Below, one piece after another: positions 53,308 through 64,000 of a DNA stretch of 64,000 nucleotides. The stretch's first letter is position 1. Each line of letters begins with the position of its first letter. Source of the DNA: Closterium sp. NIES-65 (taxonomy: Eukaryota > Streptophyta > Zygnematophyceae > Desmidiales > Closteriaceae); assembly GCA_948144175.1 (NCBI GenBank), contig CANXME010002549.1, positions 992,001-1,056,000 of the forward strand, written 5' to 3'. Below the pieces are notes generated by a model. That model saw only the letters and a program-made list of their open reading frames with translations, made no database searches and had not been told where the DNA came from. A program made the position numbers and the translations under genes.

Positions 53308-53435
53308 TGTCAGAAACAAGAAGTGATTGAACTATGAAACATTGGAGTACAAGTATGAAACCCTAGAGTTGTGTACCCCCTAAAGGCTAACCCACTATAG
53401 CCTACACAGCAATAACACATATATAATGTTTGACA
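53308..53435 (-). repeat. 3' LTR of copia N
   Basis: Ends TGTCAAACA and TTTCTGACA on the minus strand. The polypurine tract CTATGGGGGTG lies next to it at 53436-53446. Confidence 0.88.
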
Positions 53436-53659
53436 CACCCCCATAGGCAAAGTGGGGGAGAGCAAGGGGTCACAAGACCAGTCAAGAAAGGTAAACAAGC
53501 TCAGGGTGGATCACAACGTCACCACACACTCTGAGCACAAGCAAAGGGCCACAGGGCCAGTTCACATGCAGAGGCATATATGCAACACAAACAGTAAGGT
53601 GATCTCAACCTAACAAAGCAAACAGGCAGGTATACATATATAGAGATCACAGTACAGGC
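53436..53659 (-). other. copia N 3' untranslated region
   Basis: Contains the shared TGTGAACTGGCC motif near 53562 and short TA-rich stretches. Confidence 0.65.
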
Positions 53660-54380
53660 AAAGCCTACACCAAGTGAGGAAAAGTGGGCACCAGCCCCAG
53701 CATAGTGCAGAAGCGCTGATGATCACCAGTCTGAAGTGCCTTGGTGAATATATCAGCGGTGTTGGCCTGAGTGGCCACGTAGCGCAGACGAAGCTAACTG
53801 CGCTGCTGCAGCTCTCGAGCCAGGAAGTAACGGAGAGCGATGTGCTTCGTTCTGTGCTCCAGTCTGTGCTCCTCACACAAGGTAATGGCAGCCTTGTTGT
53901 TGACGTACAGCACTGGAGGAGAACTAGGCCGCTCTCCCTAGTCGGTCAGCAGGTAGGTCAGCCAGCGTAGCTCCTGTGCAGCCATGGCTGTGGCGTAGAT
54001 CTCAGCCTCACAATTGGAGCTGAGAACAGAAGACGAGCGGGTAGAACGCCAAGAAACTGAACCAGAGCCAAGGCTGAAGGTGTAAGCTTGTGACGACCGC
54101 TGAGTAGCCTTGTCGTCAACCTAAGAAGTGTCTGAGTGCCCAGTGAGAACAACTGAGCTCCCTCCTCCAAGCACGAGCCCCATGCCCGATGTAGTGCAAA
54201 AGTAGCGCAATACCCTCTTTGCAGCATCCCAGTGCACCTTTCGGTGCCTGCCACAAGCCACGTAGCGGGCCAGAAGGCCAAGAGGGTATGCTAGGTCAGG
54301 ACGAGTGCAAGTCATCAGGTACATGAGGCAACCAACTAGCTCTGGGTAAGGACTACTCGGCTCTAGGGACTCATCCAAAG
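53660..54380 (-). pseudogene. copia N RNase H
   Basis: ELVGCLMYLMTCTRPDLAYPLGLLARYVACGRH near 54340, VLTGHSDTS then a stop near 54121, SSNCEAEIYATAM, LTYLLTD followed by a stop, and NTADIFTKAL. All motifs are recognisable. At least three nonsense codons and one frameshift from RT. Confidence 0.87.
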
Positions 54381-55595
54381 GCAGAGCTGAGAGAGCGAGT
54401 GACCTATAGCCAGAGGAGTGGCCTGTGCTGACGACCAGGTGAAGCCGAAGCGCTGAAGGACCTGCTGCAACATGTGTGACTGAGTCAGTGTGATGGTGCG
54501 GCGTGCTCTGTCCCGGGTGATCTGCAAGTCAAGGTAGCTGCGCAGTTCACCGAGGTCTGTGCACGTGTGTCTCTTCTGCAGCTCCAACTTCACGTGGGCG
54601 AGAGCCTCAGTGTCAGCACTGGCAAAGACCAAGTCGTCAACGTACACGAGGATGTAGAACAGCGACAGCGAAGTGTCGGTGCGCAGAAACAGCGACGGGT
54701 CAGCAGTAGAGGGCGCGAACCCAAGTGCCGCAAGAGTAGTCCTCAGTGTGTCGTGCCACTCACGTGGCGCCTGGCAGAGACCATAGACCGGCCGCCGGAG
54801 GCTCCACTGGGTACTAGGAGGAAACAACCCAGTGAAGCCAGGAGGGCGGCGCAGCCAGATCTCCTCGTGCAGGCTGCCCTGCAAGAAAGTTGTGCTGAAG
54901 TCAAGAGAGTGAAGCTCGTAGTCATGCTGAGCAGCAACGTGCAGTAGCACCCAAAGAGTGGTCATCTTCGGGGTGGGGGAGAAGGTCTGAAAGTAGTCAA
55001 CTCCCTCTCGCTGACTGAAGCCTCGAGCAATGTAACGAGCCTTGAAGACAGGCGGAGAACCCGGCGGCCGCTTCGCCTCAGCATAAGAGCGCGGGGTCGG
55101 GATGTCTGGAGCATCCAGGTCTCCCTCAGGGGCAGTCAGCATGGAAATAAGATGAGGCGCAGCGGCTGCAAGACACTAAAGGTCCTCCTGGACGTCCGTG
55201 CCTAGAGCACACTCACCCCCGACGGACGGAGGACAGACAGACTCAGACTCAGCAACAAGACTTGCAGCGTAGTCTAGACGACAGCGAGCAGCAAAGTCGA
55301 CAAGCTCTGCAACTAGGGCAGACGCAGCAGCAGACTCAAAGGAAGGATCAATGACAGCAGTGGCCAGGAGACGCATGACAATAGGACTGGCAGCACGAAG
55401 AGAGTCAGACTCCGTGTCAGTTAGGACAGGAAGAGAGGACTCAGGAGGAGACAGCAAAGGGACATGCTGTGGAGCAGTGGAAGGACGTAGAGTCATAAAA
55501 TGTGTGCCAGGCACAGGTGGAGGACGCTCACGCTGACCACGGCGACCAGTGCGAGCAGCACGAACAGGTGACACAGTACGAGACACAGGCGGCAC
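54363..55595 (-). pseudogene. copia N reverse transcriptase
   Basis: Pre-RT sequence (PIVMRLLATAVIDPSFESAAASAL), a stop near 55178, then PTPRSYAEA joined directly to KRPPGSPPVFKARYIARGFSQREGVDYFQTFSP. About 120 bp encoding the first RT motif (AMDAEMASW to MWIFRV) are deleted. LDFSTTFLQGSLHEEIW, VYGLCQAPREW and LVYVDDLVF (near 54640) remain. Confidence 0.87.
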
Positions 55596-55931
55596 AGGAC
55601 GAGACTCAGGCTCACGACGCTCTGTAAGACCGCCTGTCGGACCAGTGTAGGGAGAAGAACCAGGAAGTGGCGAGGCAGGCGGAAGCTGGGACTGCGACTG
55701 GACAGGCGGAGGACACTCTAAGGAGGGAGGAGGACTAGGAGGAGGCGGCTGACCAAGAACCTGCTGAAGGAGCGGAACGAAGTACGGCCGCGACCGTGAA
55801 GTGCCCCCAGAAGCAGCAGAAACAGCACCGGAACCTCCAGCCGAACCAGCACCAGCAGCACCTCCGGCAGCTCCAGAGCCTCCACCAGCACCGACAGCAC
55901 CTCCTGTAGCTCCAGAACCTCCAGCAGCACC

Positions 55932-57203
55932 TCAAGCCGCTCCAGGACCTCCAGCAGTACCAGCAGCACCTCCAGGACCTGCAGCAGCACAAGTAGCAGG
56001 GCCTCTAGCTGGCGGTACCTCAACACCAGGAGCTCCACTCCTGAGGCTGCAGCGCCGAGCGTACCACTCACTTCGCTGCTGAGGGGAGGGAGGCTCTGGC
56101 TGTGGCACTGCACCTGCGAGGCCACCAGCCCCGACTCCAGCAGACTCCCCAGCTCCAGTAGCCCCACGACGGAGGCTGTAGCGCTGGGAGTACCACTCAC
56201 GCAGCTGCTGTGTTGAGGGAGCGCCACCAGGCTCAGCACCCCCAGTCTCAGCACCCCCACTCTCAGCACCCCCAGTCGCAGCACCTCCAGGCTCAGCACC
56301 CAAAGTCTCCGCACCCCCAGACTCTGCACCCCCGGTCTCCGCATCCCCAAGCTCAGCACCTCCAATCTCCGCACCCCCAGGCTCAGCACCCCCAGTCTCA
56401 GTGCCCCCAGACCCAGCACCACCAGGCTCAGCACGCTCAGTACCTCGCGTAGGACCAGAGTCAACAGCTTCCTCGACAGGCTCGACCGGGTTTATCTGGG
56501 AAACACCTGAGGGAGCAGCACCCTGGAGAGGGAGGGGGTCTACCGACGGGACACCTGCGATGAGGAAGAGCGGCGGGGGGGGGAGCGGGGCAGTGCAGTA
56601 AGGGAAGAGACGGTAAAAGGGTACTGAATCGTCAAAGGTGACGTCCTGAGAGGCGAAGACACGGCGCGAGGTGGGGTGGTAAAACTGCCAGCCAGGCGCG
56701 TTAGGGAGAAAGCCAAGGAAGACACAGGGAACCGCACGGGAGGAGAGTTTGTCCGCGGACGTATCGCGGACAAAGGCTCGACATCCCCAAACTCGGAACA
56801 CCGACGCGTCGCCAACCTCCCCCGTCCAACGCAGGGTAGGCGAGGTCTCCAGAATAGAGACACGGGGCCAGAGGTTGAGCTGATGCGCGGCGTACTGTAC
56901 TGCAAACGGCCAAAAGAAATGGGGGGCAGCCGCATGGATCATGGAGGTACGAGCGACCTCCATGACAAGACCAATGCGGCGCTCAGCAACCCCATTCTGC
57001 TGCGGAGAGTCTGGGAGAGTGAACGTCTGGCAGATGCCGTGCTCCGCACAGTAGGCTGCGGGGAGGTAAGAGGAAAACTCGCCACCTCTTTCAGAGTGCA
57101 GACGTAGGACAGGAAAGTCCGACTGGAACCGCTGGCGGATCTGGAGACGAGCAGCGCGGATCCAGGGGATCAAGACATCAGGGACCTCACCCTTGGTACG
57201 CAA
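55932..57203 (-). pseudogene. copia N integrase core to GGAEP linker
   Basis: RTKGEVPDVLIPWIRAARLQIRQRF, LRLHSERGGEFSSYL (the usual catalytic Asp of SDRGGEF is Glu), SPQQNGVAERRIGLVME, YAAHQLNLWPRVS, WQFYHPTSRRVF. About 15 GGAEP/GGAET units (56210-56450), REWYSQRYSLRR and REWYARRCSLRS follow. Ends at TGA 55932 in the Gly/Ala-rich stretch. Confidence 0.87.
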
Positions 57204-57218
57204 GGGGAAGACCGTGGT

Positions 57219-58425
57219 TTAGCGCGTGTAGTCGTCGACGACCAGCAGAAAGTACCGTTCGTGGCCCTGTCCCCGGACGCGGGCGGGGCCCCACACGTCT
57301 AGGTGGAGAGTCTGCAGGGGAGCCTCTGTAGGAGGAAACGAGGAGGAGTGAGGAGCGGCGCGCTGCCGCCCCTCGACACAGGGAAGACAGGGAGGAGCAG
57401 GCGAAGGTGGCAGGGGAGAGAGAACTCTGGGAAGACCAGAGACAAGGTACCTGGAGTGCATGCCGCGAAGGCGCTGCACTGACGGGTGACCAAGGCGGTG
57501 GTGCCAGATGACAGTCCTGTGCGACTGGGAGCGACACGAGCAGGGGGCCGACAGCTGACCTGACGCAGACGCAGACGCAGCTACCTGAGGGGACTCAGTA
57601 GTCAGTGTGTACGAGTCCGATCCCGGCTGCCGAGTGAAAGTAGCCAGGTGACGACCCGTCCGGGCACACGTGCAGTGCGTCACCCGCGTCCTGGAGCGCG
57701 GAACCCGCCACCAAGTTCGTAGAGAACGAGGGGAGGTAGAGGCCCGACAGCGTGCCAGACGGGACAGCAGGACAAGGGAGGGTAGTGGTGGAGGTCGCAA
57801 GGATCGGACCCCCTGAGGGGTCAGCCAGGGAGACAGCAACCGGTCTAGGGAGCTGCTCTAGGGCAGTGTGGTCGCGAAAGAAACAGCGGGAAGCACCTGA
57901 ATCTAGTGTGAAGGTGTGCAGTGCCTCAGTAGGTGCGGTACCAGCAGACGCAGACGCACTAGCACCTAGGGCAGCAGCCTCACCAGGACCTGGAGCAGCA
58001 GAAGCACTAGCACCTAGAGTTGCAGCCTCACTAGTCCCAATACCTGGGTCGATCGGTACACTCAAGTAACAGTCACCCTCAACACTAATAGTCAATGCAT
58101 ACATAGCAGCAAGGATAGCATCATAATCAAGAGCAAAGATATCAATCCCCTTCTTAAGCAGATCAGCCCAGCGAGGCAGCTCAGAGGCATCAGGGAACTG
58201 CTCGCGCCAGGCGTCATTGAGGTGAAAGAAACAACGCTGCGCCGTGTGAAACTTCCCACAAGTCTGGCTAGTGCAGTCACCTGTGCGGATGACGTACGGG
58301 CAGGTACCTCCACCCCCAGACCCCCCACGCTGAGAGTACCACTCACAGAGCTGCTGGGGCGAGGGAGTCTCGCCAGGACGCTGCTGTTGCTGCCTCTGGC
58401 CACCGCCGAACCCCCCACGTTGCAC
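57219..58425 (-). pseudogene. copia N zinc knuckle, protease, pre-integrase
   Basis: QQLCEWYSQRGGSGGG. The C-x13-C-x3-H-x4-C knuckle lies near 58225-58300. HLNDAWREQFPDASELPRW, AMYALTISVEGDCYLS and the protease core FTLDSGASRCFF near 57905 follow. A small deletion near 57690 shifts frame. The second frame carries HHRLGHPSVQRL, CLPCVEGR and HLDVWGPARVRGQG, and stops at 57219 in VVDDYTR. Confidence 0.87.
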
Positions 58426-58957
58426 CGTTCCACCGCGCCCGCCACCCGCTCCACCGCCGCCACCACTGCCACCACCGCCCCCACCACCCCCACCACCTTC
58501 GCCGCCACTGCCCCCTGTGCCGCCACTGACCCCCCCACCACCCGCGCCACTCCCACCTCCGCCACCACCCCCGCCCCCCCCACCCCCTCCACCGCCGCCG
58601 CCCCCACCTCCACCTCCACCACCCCTGCCCCCTTGCCCCTGCCGCCCTTGCGCCTCCCACTAGGAGCAGACGCGGCCCCGACCCCTCAGCTCCGAGGTAG
58701 TCGACAGCAGCAGCAGATGCAATGGAGGGGAGGAGGGGGAAGGGGGAGCACCCCTCAAAGAAGGGGGTGCGGGGGTCACCACGAGAGGCACCTACAGCTA
58801 CAATGCTCTTCTCGGCTGCTAGGAGTTCCTTCTCGAGGAGGTCGACAGTGAGGTCAGTGGGGGAGAGGCCGAGAAACTAGTCCCTGACTGTGCGAAGGGA
58901 GTCAGGGAGGCGGGTGACAAGGTGGTACAGTGTGAGGTACATCGGGGGAGGGGGTTC
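58426..58957 (-). pseudogene. copia N gag tail with glycine-rich tract
   Basis: -1 frame after the C-rich site: MYLTLYHLVTRLPDSLRTVRD, a TAG at about 58879, LLEKELLAAEKSIVAVGASRGDPRTPFFEGCSP, then a frameshift and a polyglycine tract (58430-58640). Confidence 0.8.
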
Positions 58958-58960
58958 TTG
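58938..58960 (-). promoter_or_regulatory. gag/pol -1 frame-change site, copia N
   Basis: AAGAACCCCCTCCCCCGATG on the minus strand. From the capsid frame the conserved MYLTLYHLV is in -1, as in B and C. Confidence 0.5.
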
Positions 58961-59415
58961 GCGAGGAAATCTGGGGGAAGCGCGGCACGGTAGCGGAGGT
59001 CACTGGTAAGGAGGTGGGTGATGAGGTCAGCTACAGTGGCAAAGGCGGACAGGTCGGGGAAGAGGTAGGGCAGTGAGAGACTGCCTATAGCAGCAGTGGC
59101 AGGGGAGGAGTAGCGCGCGACTACTGCGTCGTACAGCTCCTTAGTGGTCTTATGCTGGCCGAAGTGCTCGCGCTCATCTAACGGCAGGTGGCTGCGAACG
59201 GCTAGGCGGGCGTGAGCATCACGGGTCTGCCACGGGGAGCGAGCAGTACTGTCAGCAGTAGCAGGAGGTGCGGGAGCAGCGCCTGACGTGTGGTCATAAA
59301 GGGAGACATCGTCCTTGGCAGTGATCTGGAGGAACAGGTGGAGGTCATCTAACCAAACTTCAAACTTAATCGGGCGGCCCTCAGCGTCAAAGGTGAGAAT
59401 AAAGGGAGTGGCCAT
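58945..59415 (-). CDS. copia N gag capsid domain
   Basis: Starts at ATG 59415 (MATPFILTFDAEGRPIKF). FEVWLDDLHLFLQ, YDHTSGAAPAPPATADSTARSPW, RSHLPLDEREHFGQHKTTKELYDAVVARYSSPATAA, LPYLFPDLSAFATVADLITHLLTSD and ALPPDFLAKNPLP. Uninterrupted over the domain, although the rest of the element is decayed. Confidence 0.75.
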
Positions 59416-60082
59416 AGTGGCAGCAGTCGCAGTAGGAACAGTAGCAGTAGTAGCAGTAGCAGTAACAGTTGCAGCTGAAGCAGTATTACGACAGGAACAG
59501 GAAAAGGAGTTGCTACAAGTGGGACACAGTAGGGCGGCGCGGCTCAGGTCGGGCGGCGTGGCTCGGTTCGGGTGGCGCGGCTCGGTTCGTGCGGCGCGAC
59601 TCGGTTCGGGCAGCGCGGCTCAGCTCGGGCTGGGCTACGCGTCGGTGCGCGAGGAGGGGCGTGCGCGTGGGCGGCTGTAGCGGGCGGGCCGCGGCTGTGC
59701 GTGGGCCTGACTAGCGCGCGGGCGGCGGCCTAGAGGAGCGTCGTGGCGGCCTACGGGCGGGGCTGCGACGCTCTGGGCGCTCTGGCTATGACCTGCGGGC
59801 GGGCGGCTGAGGGTCGCGCATCGGCCTAGGGGCGAGCGGGGCCTACGGGCGACGGCCTGCTGGGGCTCGCGAGAAAAAATCGGGCCGCCCTAGGCGGCGG
59901 TTTTCCTACGCGTGCTAAAACGGCGGGGCCGCGCTCGGGCTGCTAGCGGGCTGCACACGGGCAGCGTGAGAGGAGAGCGCACGAGGGCGCACTAGAGAAG
60001 AGGCGCGCGAGGGCGCTAAAAAAAAAGGGGGCGCACGAGGGCACCTCTAGCGGAACGTTGGGCCCTTAGGTCTAGAACCTAA
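59416..60082 (-). repeat. GC-rich leader of copia N
   Basis: GTAGCAGTA-type triplet repeats next to the gag start (59418-59480), then GGCGCGGCTCGGTTCGGG-type units (59530-59640), then unordered GC-rich sequence. Confidence 0.7.
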
Positions 60083-60169
60083 GCTCTTAATACCATGTCA
60101 GAAACAAGAAGTGATTGAACTATGAAACATTGGAGTACAAGTATGTAACCCACTATATAATGTTTGACA
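60083..60169 (-). repeat. PBS and shortened 5' LTR of copia N
   Basis: PBS TGGTATTAAGAGC at 60083-60095. The LTR at 60096-60169 lacks about 54 internal bases present in the 3' LTR (CCTAGAGTTGTG to AACACATA region). Confidence 0.8.
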
Positions 60170-60374
60170 CATTGGAGTCATGAATCCACCAATTGAAGAA
60201 TGGCACCCCAGGTACCTCACAACAACCCATTCAACCGGTCGTCCCTGAAAGAGATCCGACCCCAACCACATTCGCCCTCTTGTCAAACTCACCTGCTCCA
60301 ATTCCATCTCGTCCAAGCGATGAAGCTATGCTCCCTGCCCAGAACAAGTTTCTGGCTATATCGAAGATTTGAAC

Positions 60375-61372
60375 TATTAGAATAAGGACCTTTGATAGGA
60401 TAGGTATGCCTTAGAGTTGATAGCAGAAGTCTTTGAGGGGTAGGAACCTTGTTGCATAGTAAATGTAAATGACAAGATTGATTAAGTTGAAAATAGTGTA
60501 CACGATATATAGATCTTAACTAGTCATGTACTCTAAGGGGTACATTCCCTTTCTTAACCGTAATGCAGGCATTGCTACAGTGTTAGTGACAGTCTATCGA
60601 GTTGCTGCCTGGAACTGTAGGGACACTTACGCCTATTGCAATTCCACGCGACCGTTCAGTCTAGATAGGTCAACAGTCGCAACGGTTGACTTGCAACTGT
60701 TGACCTGTGGTGATCATTAGACGGAGGGGCCTTGGTGAAGATGTCTGCAGTGTTAGCCACGCCACAAAGACTAAGCGTGTGTGGCCACAACGCTGTAGCT
60801 CTCCCAGGAGAAAGCACTTAATGTCGATGTGCTTCACTCTGCTCTCCATTCAAGGCTCTCAATACAAGAAGATCATGGCCTTGTTGTCAGCGGTTGGTGC
60901 AGAGCAAGGCCACTCACCCACCTCGGTGAGAAGGTCAACCAACGATGCTTCTGCCAGCCATGGCACTGGCATAGATCTCGACCTTTGCGCTAGACTGCGA
61001 CACAGACAACGATCGAGTAGACCTCCATGGCATAGCTCCAGAGCACAAGCTGAAGCATTACTACTGTGTAGACCTATACGTCTCCATGTCGTTGGCATAG
61101 GAAGAGTCGCAGTGACCGATCAGCACAATTAACTCTCTCCCGCCAAGCACCAGCCCCATGCCTGATGTGGTCGCCAGGTACTTCGTTACCCTCACAGCAG
61201 TCGTCGAGTTAACAGAAGGGTGTCTCCCAGTCGCAACAAAGCGAGCCAGGACGCTGAGTGGAAAAGCGAGGTCCGGATAAGTATAAATCATCAGGTGCAT
61301 GAGGCAACCCACAAGTTCTGAGTAGGGACCACTAGATTCGAAGGGCTCGTCAGGAAAAGAGCTAGTGAGTTT
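60375..61372 (-). mobile_element. copia Q, 3' end only
   Basis: An LTR (60375 to about 60702) of the same family as G/I, followed on its upstream side by RNase H sequence and cut at 61373 by the LTR of copia O. Confidence 0.72.
60703..61372 (-). pseudogene. copia Q RNase H
   Basis: Reading leftwards: GCLMHLMIYTYPDLAFPLSVLARFVATGRH, TSGMGLVLGGRELIVLIGHCDSSYANDMETYRSTQ, then in another frame SAKVEIYASAMAG-like and DNKAMIFLY, with KHIDIKCFLL-like sequence near 60820. Frames shift at least twice. Confidence 0.75.
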
Positions 61373-61502
61373 TGTGAGAATTGAAACGAGAATGATTCAA
61401 CTATGAAAGAGTTGGGTACAAGTATTAACCCTAATTGGGTTGTACCCCATATGGGCTACCCCACTACAGCCTACACAAATGTATAAGCTATATGTTCTGA
61501 CA
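61373..61502 (-). repeat. 3' LTR of copia O
   Basis: 130 bp, TGTCAGAACA to TTCTCACA on the minus strand. CTATGGGGGTG polypurine tract abuts at 61503-61513. Confidence 0.88.
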
Positions 61503-61717
61503 CACCCCCATAGGCAAATGGGGGAGAACAAGGGGTCACAAGACCAGTCAAGCAAAGCAAAGCAAAGCAAGCCCAGGGTGGATCACAAAGTCACCACACA
61601 TTCCGAGCACAAGTTCAAGGCCATAAGGCCAGTTCACATGCAGGATTACATATATATATAAGGCTAGACAAGCAAGAGCAGGTATATATATATATACATG
61701 TAACAGTACAAACAAGG
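61503..61717 (-). other. copia O 3' untranslated region
   Basis: Two (TA)n stretches (61650-61661, 61684-61697) and GTGAACTGGCCTTATGGCC near 61620-61638. Confidence 0.75.
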
Positions 61718-62828
61718 TCAAGGGGTGAGCAAGTGAGGCAAGACAGGGACAAGACCCAGCTGAGTGCAGAAGCGCCGATGATCACAAGGCGGAAGTGCCT
61801 TGGTGAAAACATCAGCAGTGTTGGCCTCAGAGGCCACGTACGCAAGCCGCAACTGACCACGCTGCTGTAGCTCACGAGCAAGGAAGTAGCGGAGAGCAAT
61901 ATGCTTTGTTCTGTGCTCCAGTCTCTGCTCTCGACACAAGGCCAGCATGGCCTTGTTGTCTACGTACAGGACTGGAGGAGAACGAGGCTGCTCTCCAAGG
62001 TCGGTCAGCAGGTAGGTGAGCCAGCGAAGCTCCTGTGCAGCCATGGCCCCGGCGTAGATCTCAGCCTCACAATTGCAGCCGAGAACAGAAGACGAGCGAG
62101 TAGCCCGCCACGAAACAGAGCCGGAACCAAGGCTGAAGGTGTAACCCTGGGACGACCGCTGCGTAGCCTGGTCGTCAGCCCAAGAAGCGTCTGCATGCCC
62201 AGTGAGGACCACTGGACTCCGCCCTCCAAGCACTAGCCCCATGCCCGAGGTACTGCACAAGTAGCGCAACACCCTCTTCGCTGCAGTCATGTGCTCTAGT
62301 CGGTGTCTCCCAGGAGCAACATAGCGTGCAAGAATGCTAAGACGGTATGCAAGGTCAGGTCGTGTGCAGGTCATCAGGTACATGAGGCAGCCAACAAGCT
62401 CTGCAAACGGGCCACTCGACTCTACGGACTCATCCGAAGGCAGAGCTGAGAGCGAGTGGCGAGTAGGTAGAGGAGTGGCCTGAGGCGAGGAGTACGTGAA
62501 GCCGAAGCGCTGAAGGACCTGCTGCACCATGTGTGACTGAGTCAGGGTAATGGTGCGGCGTGCTCGGTCCCGGGTGATCTGCAGGCCAAGGTAGCTGCGC
62601 AGTTCACCCAGGTCAGTGCACGTGTGTCTCTTCTGCAGCTCGGACTTCACGTAGGCGAGTCCAGCAGTGTCAGCTGTGGCAAAGACCAAGTCGTCGACGT
62701 ACACGAGGATGTAGAACGGCGGCAGAGAGGTGTCAGTGCACAGAAACAGCGACGGGTCGGCAATAGAAGGAGCAAACCCAAGTGCCGCCAGCGTAGTCCT
62801 CAGTGTGTCGTGCCACTCACGTGGCGCC
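61718..62828 (-). pseudogene. copia O RT end and RNase H
   Basis: Frame continues through FYILVYVDDLVFATADTAGL (YVDD near 62697), GELRSYLGLQITRDRARRTITLTQS, ELVGCLMYLMTCTRPDLAYRL, VLTGHADASWADD, SSNCEAEI-like CNCEAEIYAGAM, LYVDNKAMLALCREQRLEHRTKHIAL and ANTADVFTKALPP, to a stop at 61718. The frame is uninterrupted from the TAG at 62828-62830 onward. Confidence 0.9.
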
Positions 62829-64000
62829 TAGCGGAGACCGTAGAATGGACGCCGGAGACTCCACTGGGTACCAGAAGGGAAAGACCCAGTGAAGCCAGGT
62901 GGGGGACGCAGCCAGATCTCCTCGTGCAGGCTGCCCTGCAAGCAAGCAGTGCTGAAGTCGAGAGAGTGCAGCTCGTAGTCACGGTGAGCAGCAACGTGCA
63001 GCAGTACCCGAAGAGTGGTCATCTTCGGGGTGGGGGAGAAGGTCTGAAAGTAGTCAACTCCCTGCCGCTGACTGAAGCCACGAGCCACGTAACGCGCCTT
63101 GAAGACAGGCGGAGAACCCGGCGGCCGCTTCACCCTGAAAATCCACATGCCACTGACAATGTTCGCCCTAGGAAGGGGGACAGCGTCAACGTAGGTGCCT
63201 GTGGACTTCCAGGAAGCCATCTCTGCATCCATAGCTGCCTGCCACTGAGAGGAGTAGGGACCCTCTATCGCCTCCGCATGAGAGAGAGGAGTCGGGATGT
63301 CAAGTGCATCCGGGTCTCCCTCAGGGGTAAGCATTACGGACACGAGATGAGGTGAAGCAGCTGCGAGACACTGGAACTCCTCCTGCCTGTCCTCAAGGAA
63401 GTCCGTGCCAATGGCACACTCACCCCCGACGGACGGAGGACAGACAGACTCAGACTCAGCGACAAGACTAGCAGCGTAGTCTAGGCGACAGCGAGCAGCA
63501 AAGTCGACGAGCTCAGCAACTAGGGCAGACGCAGTAGTGGACTCGAAAGAAGGGTCAGTGACGACAGTAGCCAGGAGACGCATGACAGTAGGACTGGCAG
63601 CACGAAGAGAGTCCGACTCCGGGTCGGCGAGAGCAGGAAGAGAGGACTCAGGAGGAGAAGGCAAAGGGGCACGCAGAGGAGCAGTGGACGGACGCAGAGA
63701 CATCCTGTGCATGCCAGGGACAGGAGGAGGACGCGGACGCGAACCACGACCACTAGCACGAGCAGCAAGGACAAGCGACGTAGGGCGAGACGCAGGCTCA
63801 CGACGCTCAGCAAGACCCCTAGTAGGACCAGTGTAGGGAGAAGGAGCAGGCAAAGGGGAGGTAGGCTGCAACTGTAACTGTGACGGGACAGGCTGTGGAC
63901 ACTCTAAGGGAGGGGGAGGACCAGTAGAAGGTGGAAGACCAAGAACCTGCTGCAAGAGTGGAACGAAGTACGGTCGAGGCCGCGTGGCAACGCCAGAAAC
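62828..64000 (-). pseudogene. copia O RT N-terminal half and linker end
   Basis: Enters at the window edge: PVLQQVLGLPPSTGPPPPLECPQP-type sequence, SPYTGPTRGLAERREPASRP, PALADPESDSLRAASPTVMRLLATVVTD, QWQAAMDAEMASW, MWIFRVKR, ARGFSQRQGVDYFQTFSP, LDFSTACLQGSLHEEIW and FYGLR. A TAG at 62828-62830 follows, where other copies have CAG (QAPREW). Only this nonsense codon is seen in the visible part. Confidence 0.9.

Larger units (their letters stand above)
53308..60169 (-). mobile_element. Ty1/copia retrotransposon N
   Basis: REWY-family copia on the minus strand with a 128-bp 3' LTR (53308-53435), a 74-bp internally deleted 5' LTR (60096-60169), PBS and all protein domains. Flanks CATTA (53303-53307) and CATTG (60170-60174) match at 4 of 5 bases. 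Inserted in R gag. Many stops, frameshifts and a deletion in RT. Confidence 0.92.
52639..60374 (+). mobile_element. copia R, 5' part only, interrupted by copia N
   Basis: A 443-bp 5' LTR (52639-53081) with perfect TGTTACAA/TTGTAACA ends, PBS, and the first part of gag, which continues after copia N at 60170-60374. It is then cut off by the LTR of Q. The gag resembles that of G/I. Confidence 0.72.
61373..64000 (-). mobile_element. Ty1/copia retrotransposon O, continues beyond the window
   Basis: 3' LTR, 3' UTR, RNase H and RT of a REWY-family copia nearly identical in layout to copy B but in opposite orientation. Truncated only by the window edge. Confidence 0.93.

Noticed and set aside
1..64000. 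Host genes, tRNA or rRNA genes
   Set aside because: All recognisable protein motifs belong to mobile elements. TGGTAT segments are primer-binding sites beside LTRs, not tRNA genes.

Overview
The window is a block of nested transposable elements from a eukaryotic nuclear genome. I see no convincing host gene, rRNA or tRNA gene, CRISPR array or prokaryotic operon. The dominant element is a Ty1/copia LTR retrotransposon family with very short LTRs (127-134 bp), primer sites starting TGGTAT (the plant initiator-Met tRNA type), GC-rich minisatellite leaders, a glycine-rich Gag tail and the signature REWY. The style suggests a streptophyte, plausibly a charophyte green alga such as Closterium. That assignment rests on memory of similar proteins and was not checked.

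Left part (1-24236). A truncated copia (A, +) is fused at 3770/3771 to a LINE (K, -) that lacks its 3' end. A fragment of a second LINE (L, -) follows. At 7985-12422 lies a 4.4-kb candidate foldback-type DNA element with 22-bp perfect inverted ends, TTAA on both sides, and opposed C-rich and G-rich minisatellite arms. It abuts a copia lacking its 5' LTR (B, +, 12423-19503). Beyond B is a decayed LTR element (P, -) with a 380-bp LTR and only gag.

Middle part (24237-52472). One old copia on the minus strand (G/I) is the host of a multi-level nest. Copia H (24329-31718) sits in its 3' LTR and itself carries a 505-bp hAT-like MITE. Element D (34392-47511, target duplication GCTTT) sits in its integrase region. 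D contains an internally inverted IN-RT-RNaseH segment, a solo LTR, and a nearly intact young copia C (39157-46638, duplication GGCTC). A 1.6-kb non-autonomous LTR element F (48924-50533, duplication ATGCG) and a related solo LTR (51987-52129, duplication ACTTG) sit in the PR/gag part of G/I.

Right part (52473-64000). The start of copia R (+) is interrupted by copia N (-, 53308-60169). The 3' end of copia Q (-) follows, cut by copia O (-), which runs off the window. No coding unit is fully intact. C is closest: one nonsense codon and 2/134 LTR differences. Three copies that cover the gag/pol boundary share a -1 frame change at the same C-rich site, which may be programmed frameshifting. The most interesting candidates are the foldback-like element, the conserved -1 site, the F family as a parasite of the copia machinery, and the inversion inside D.
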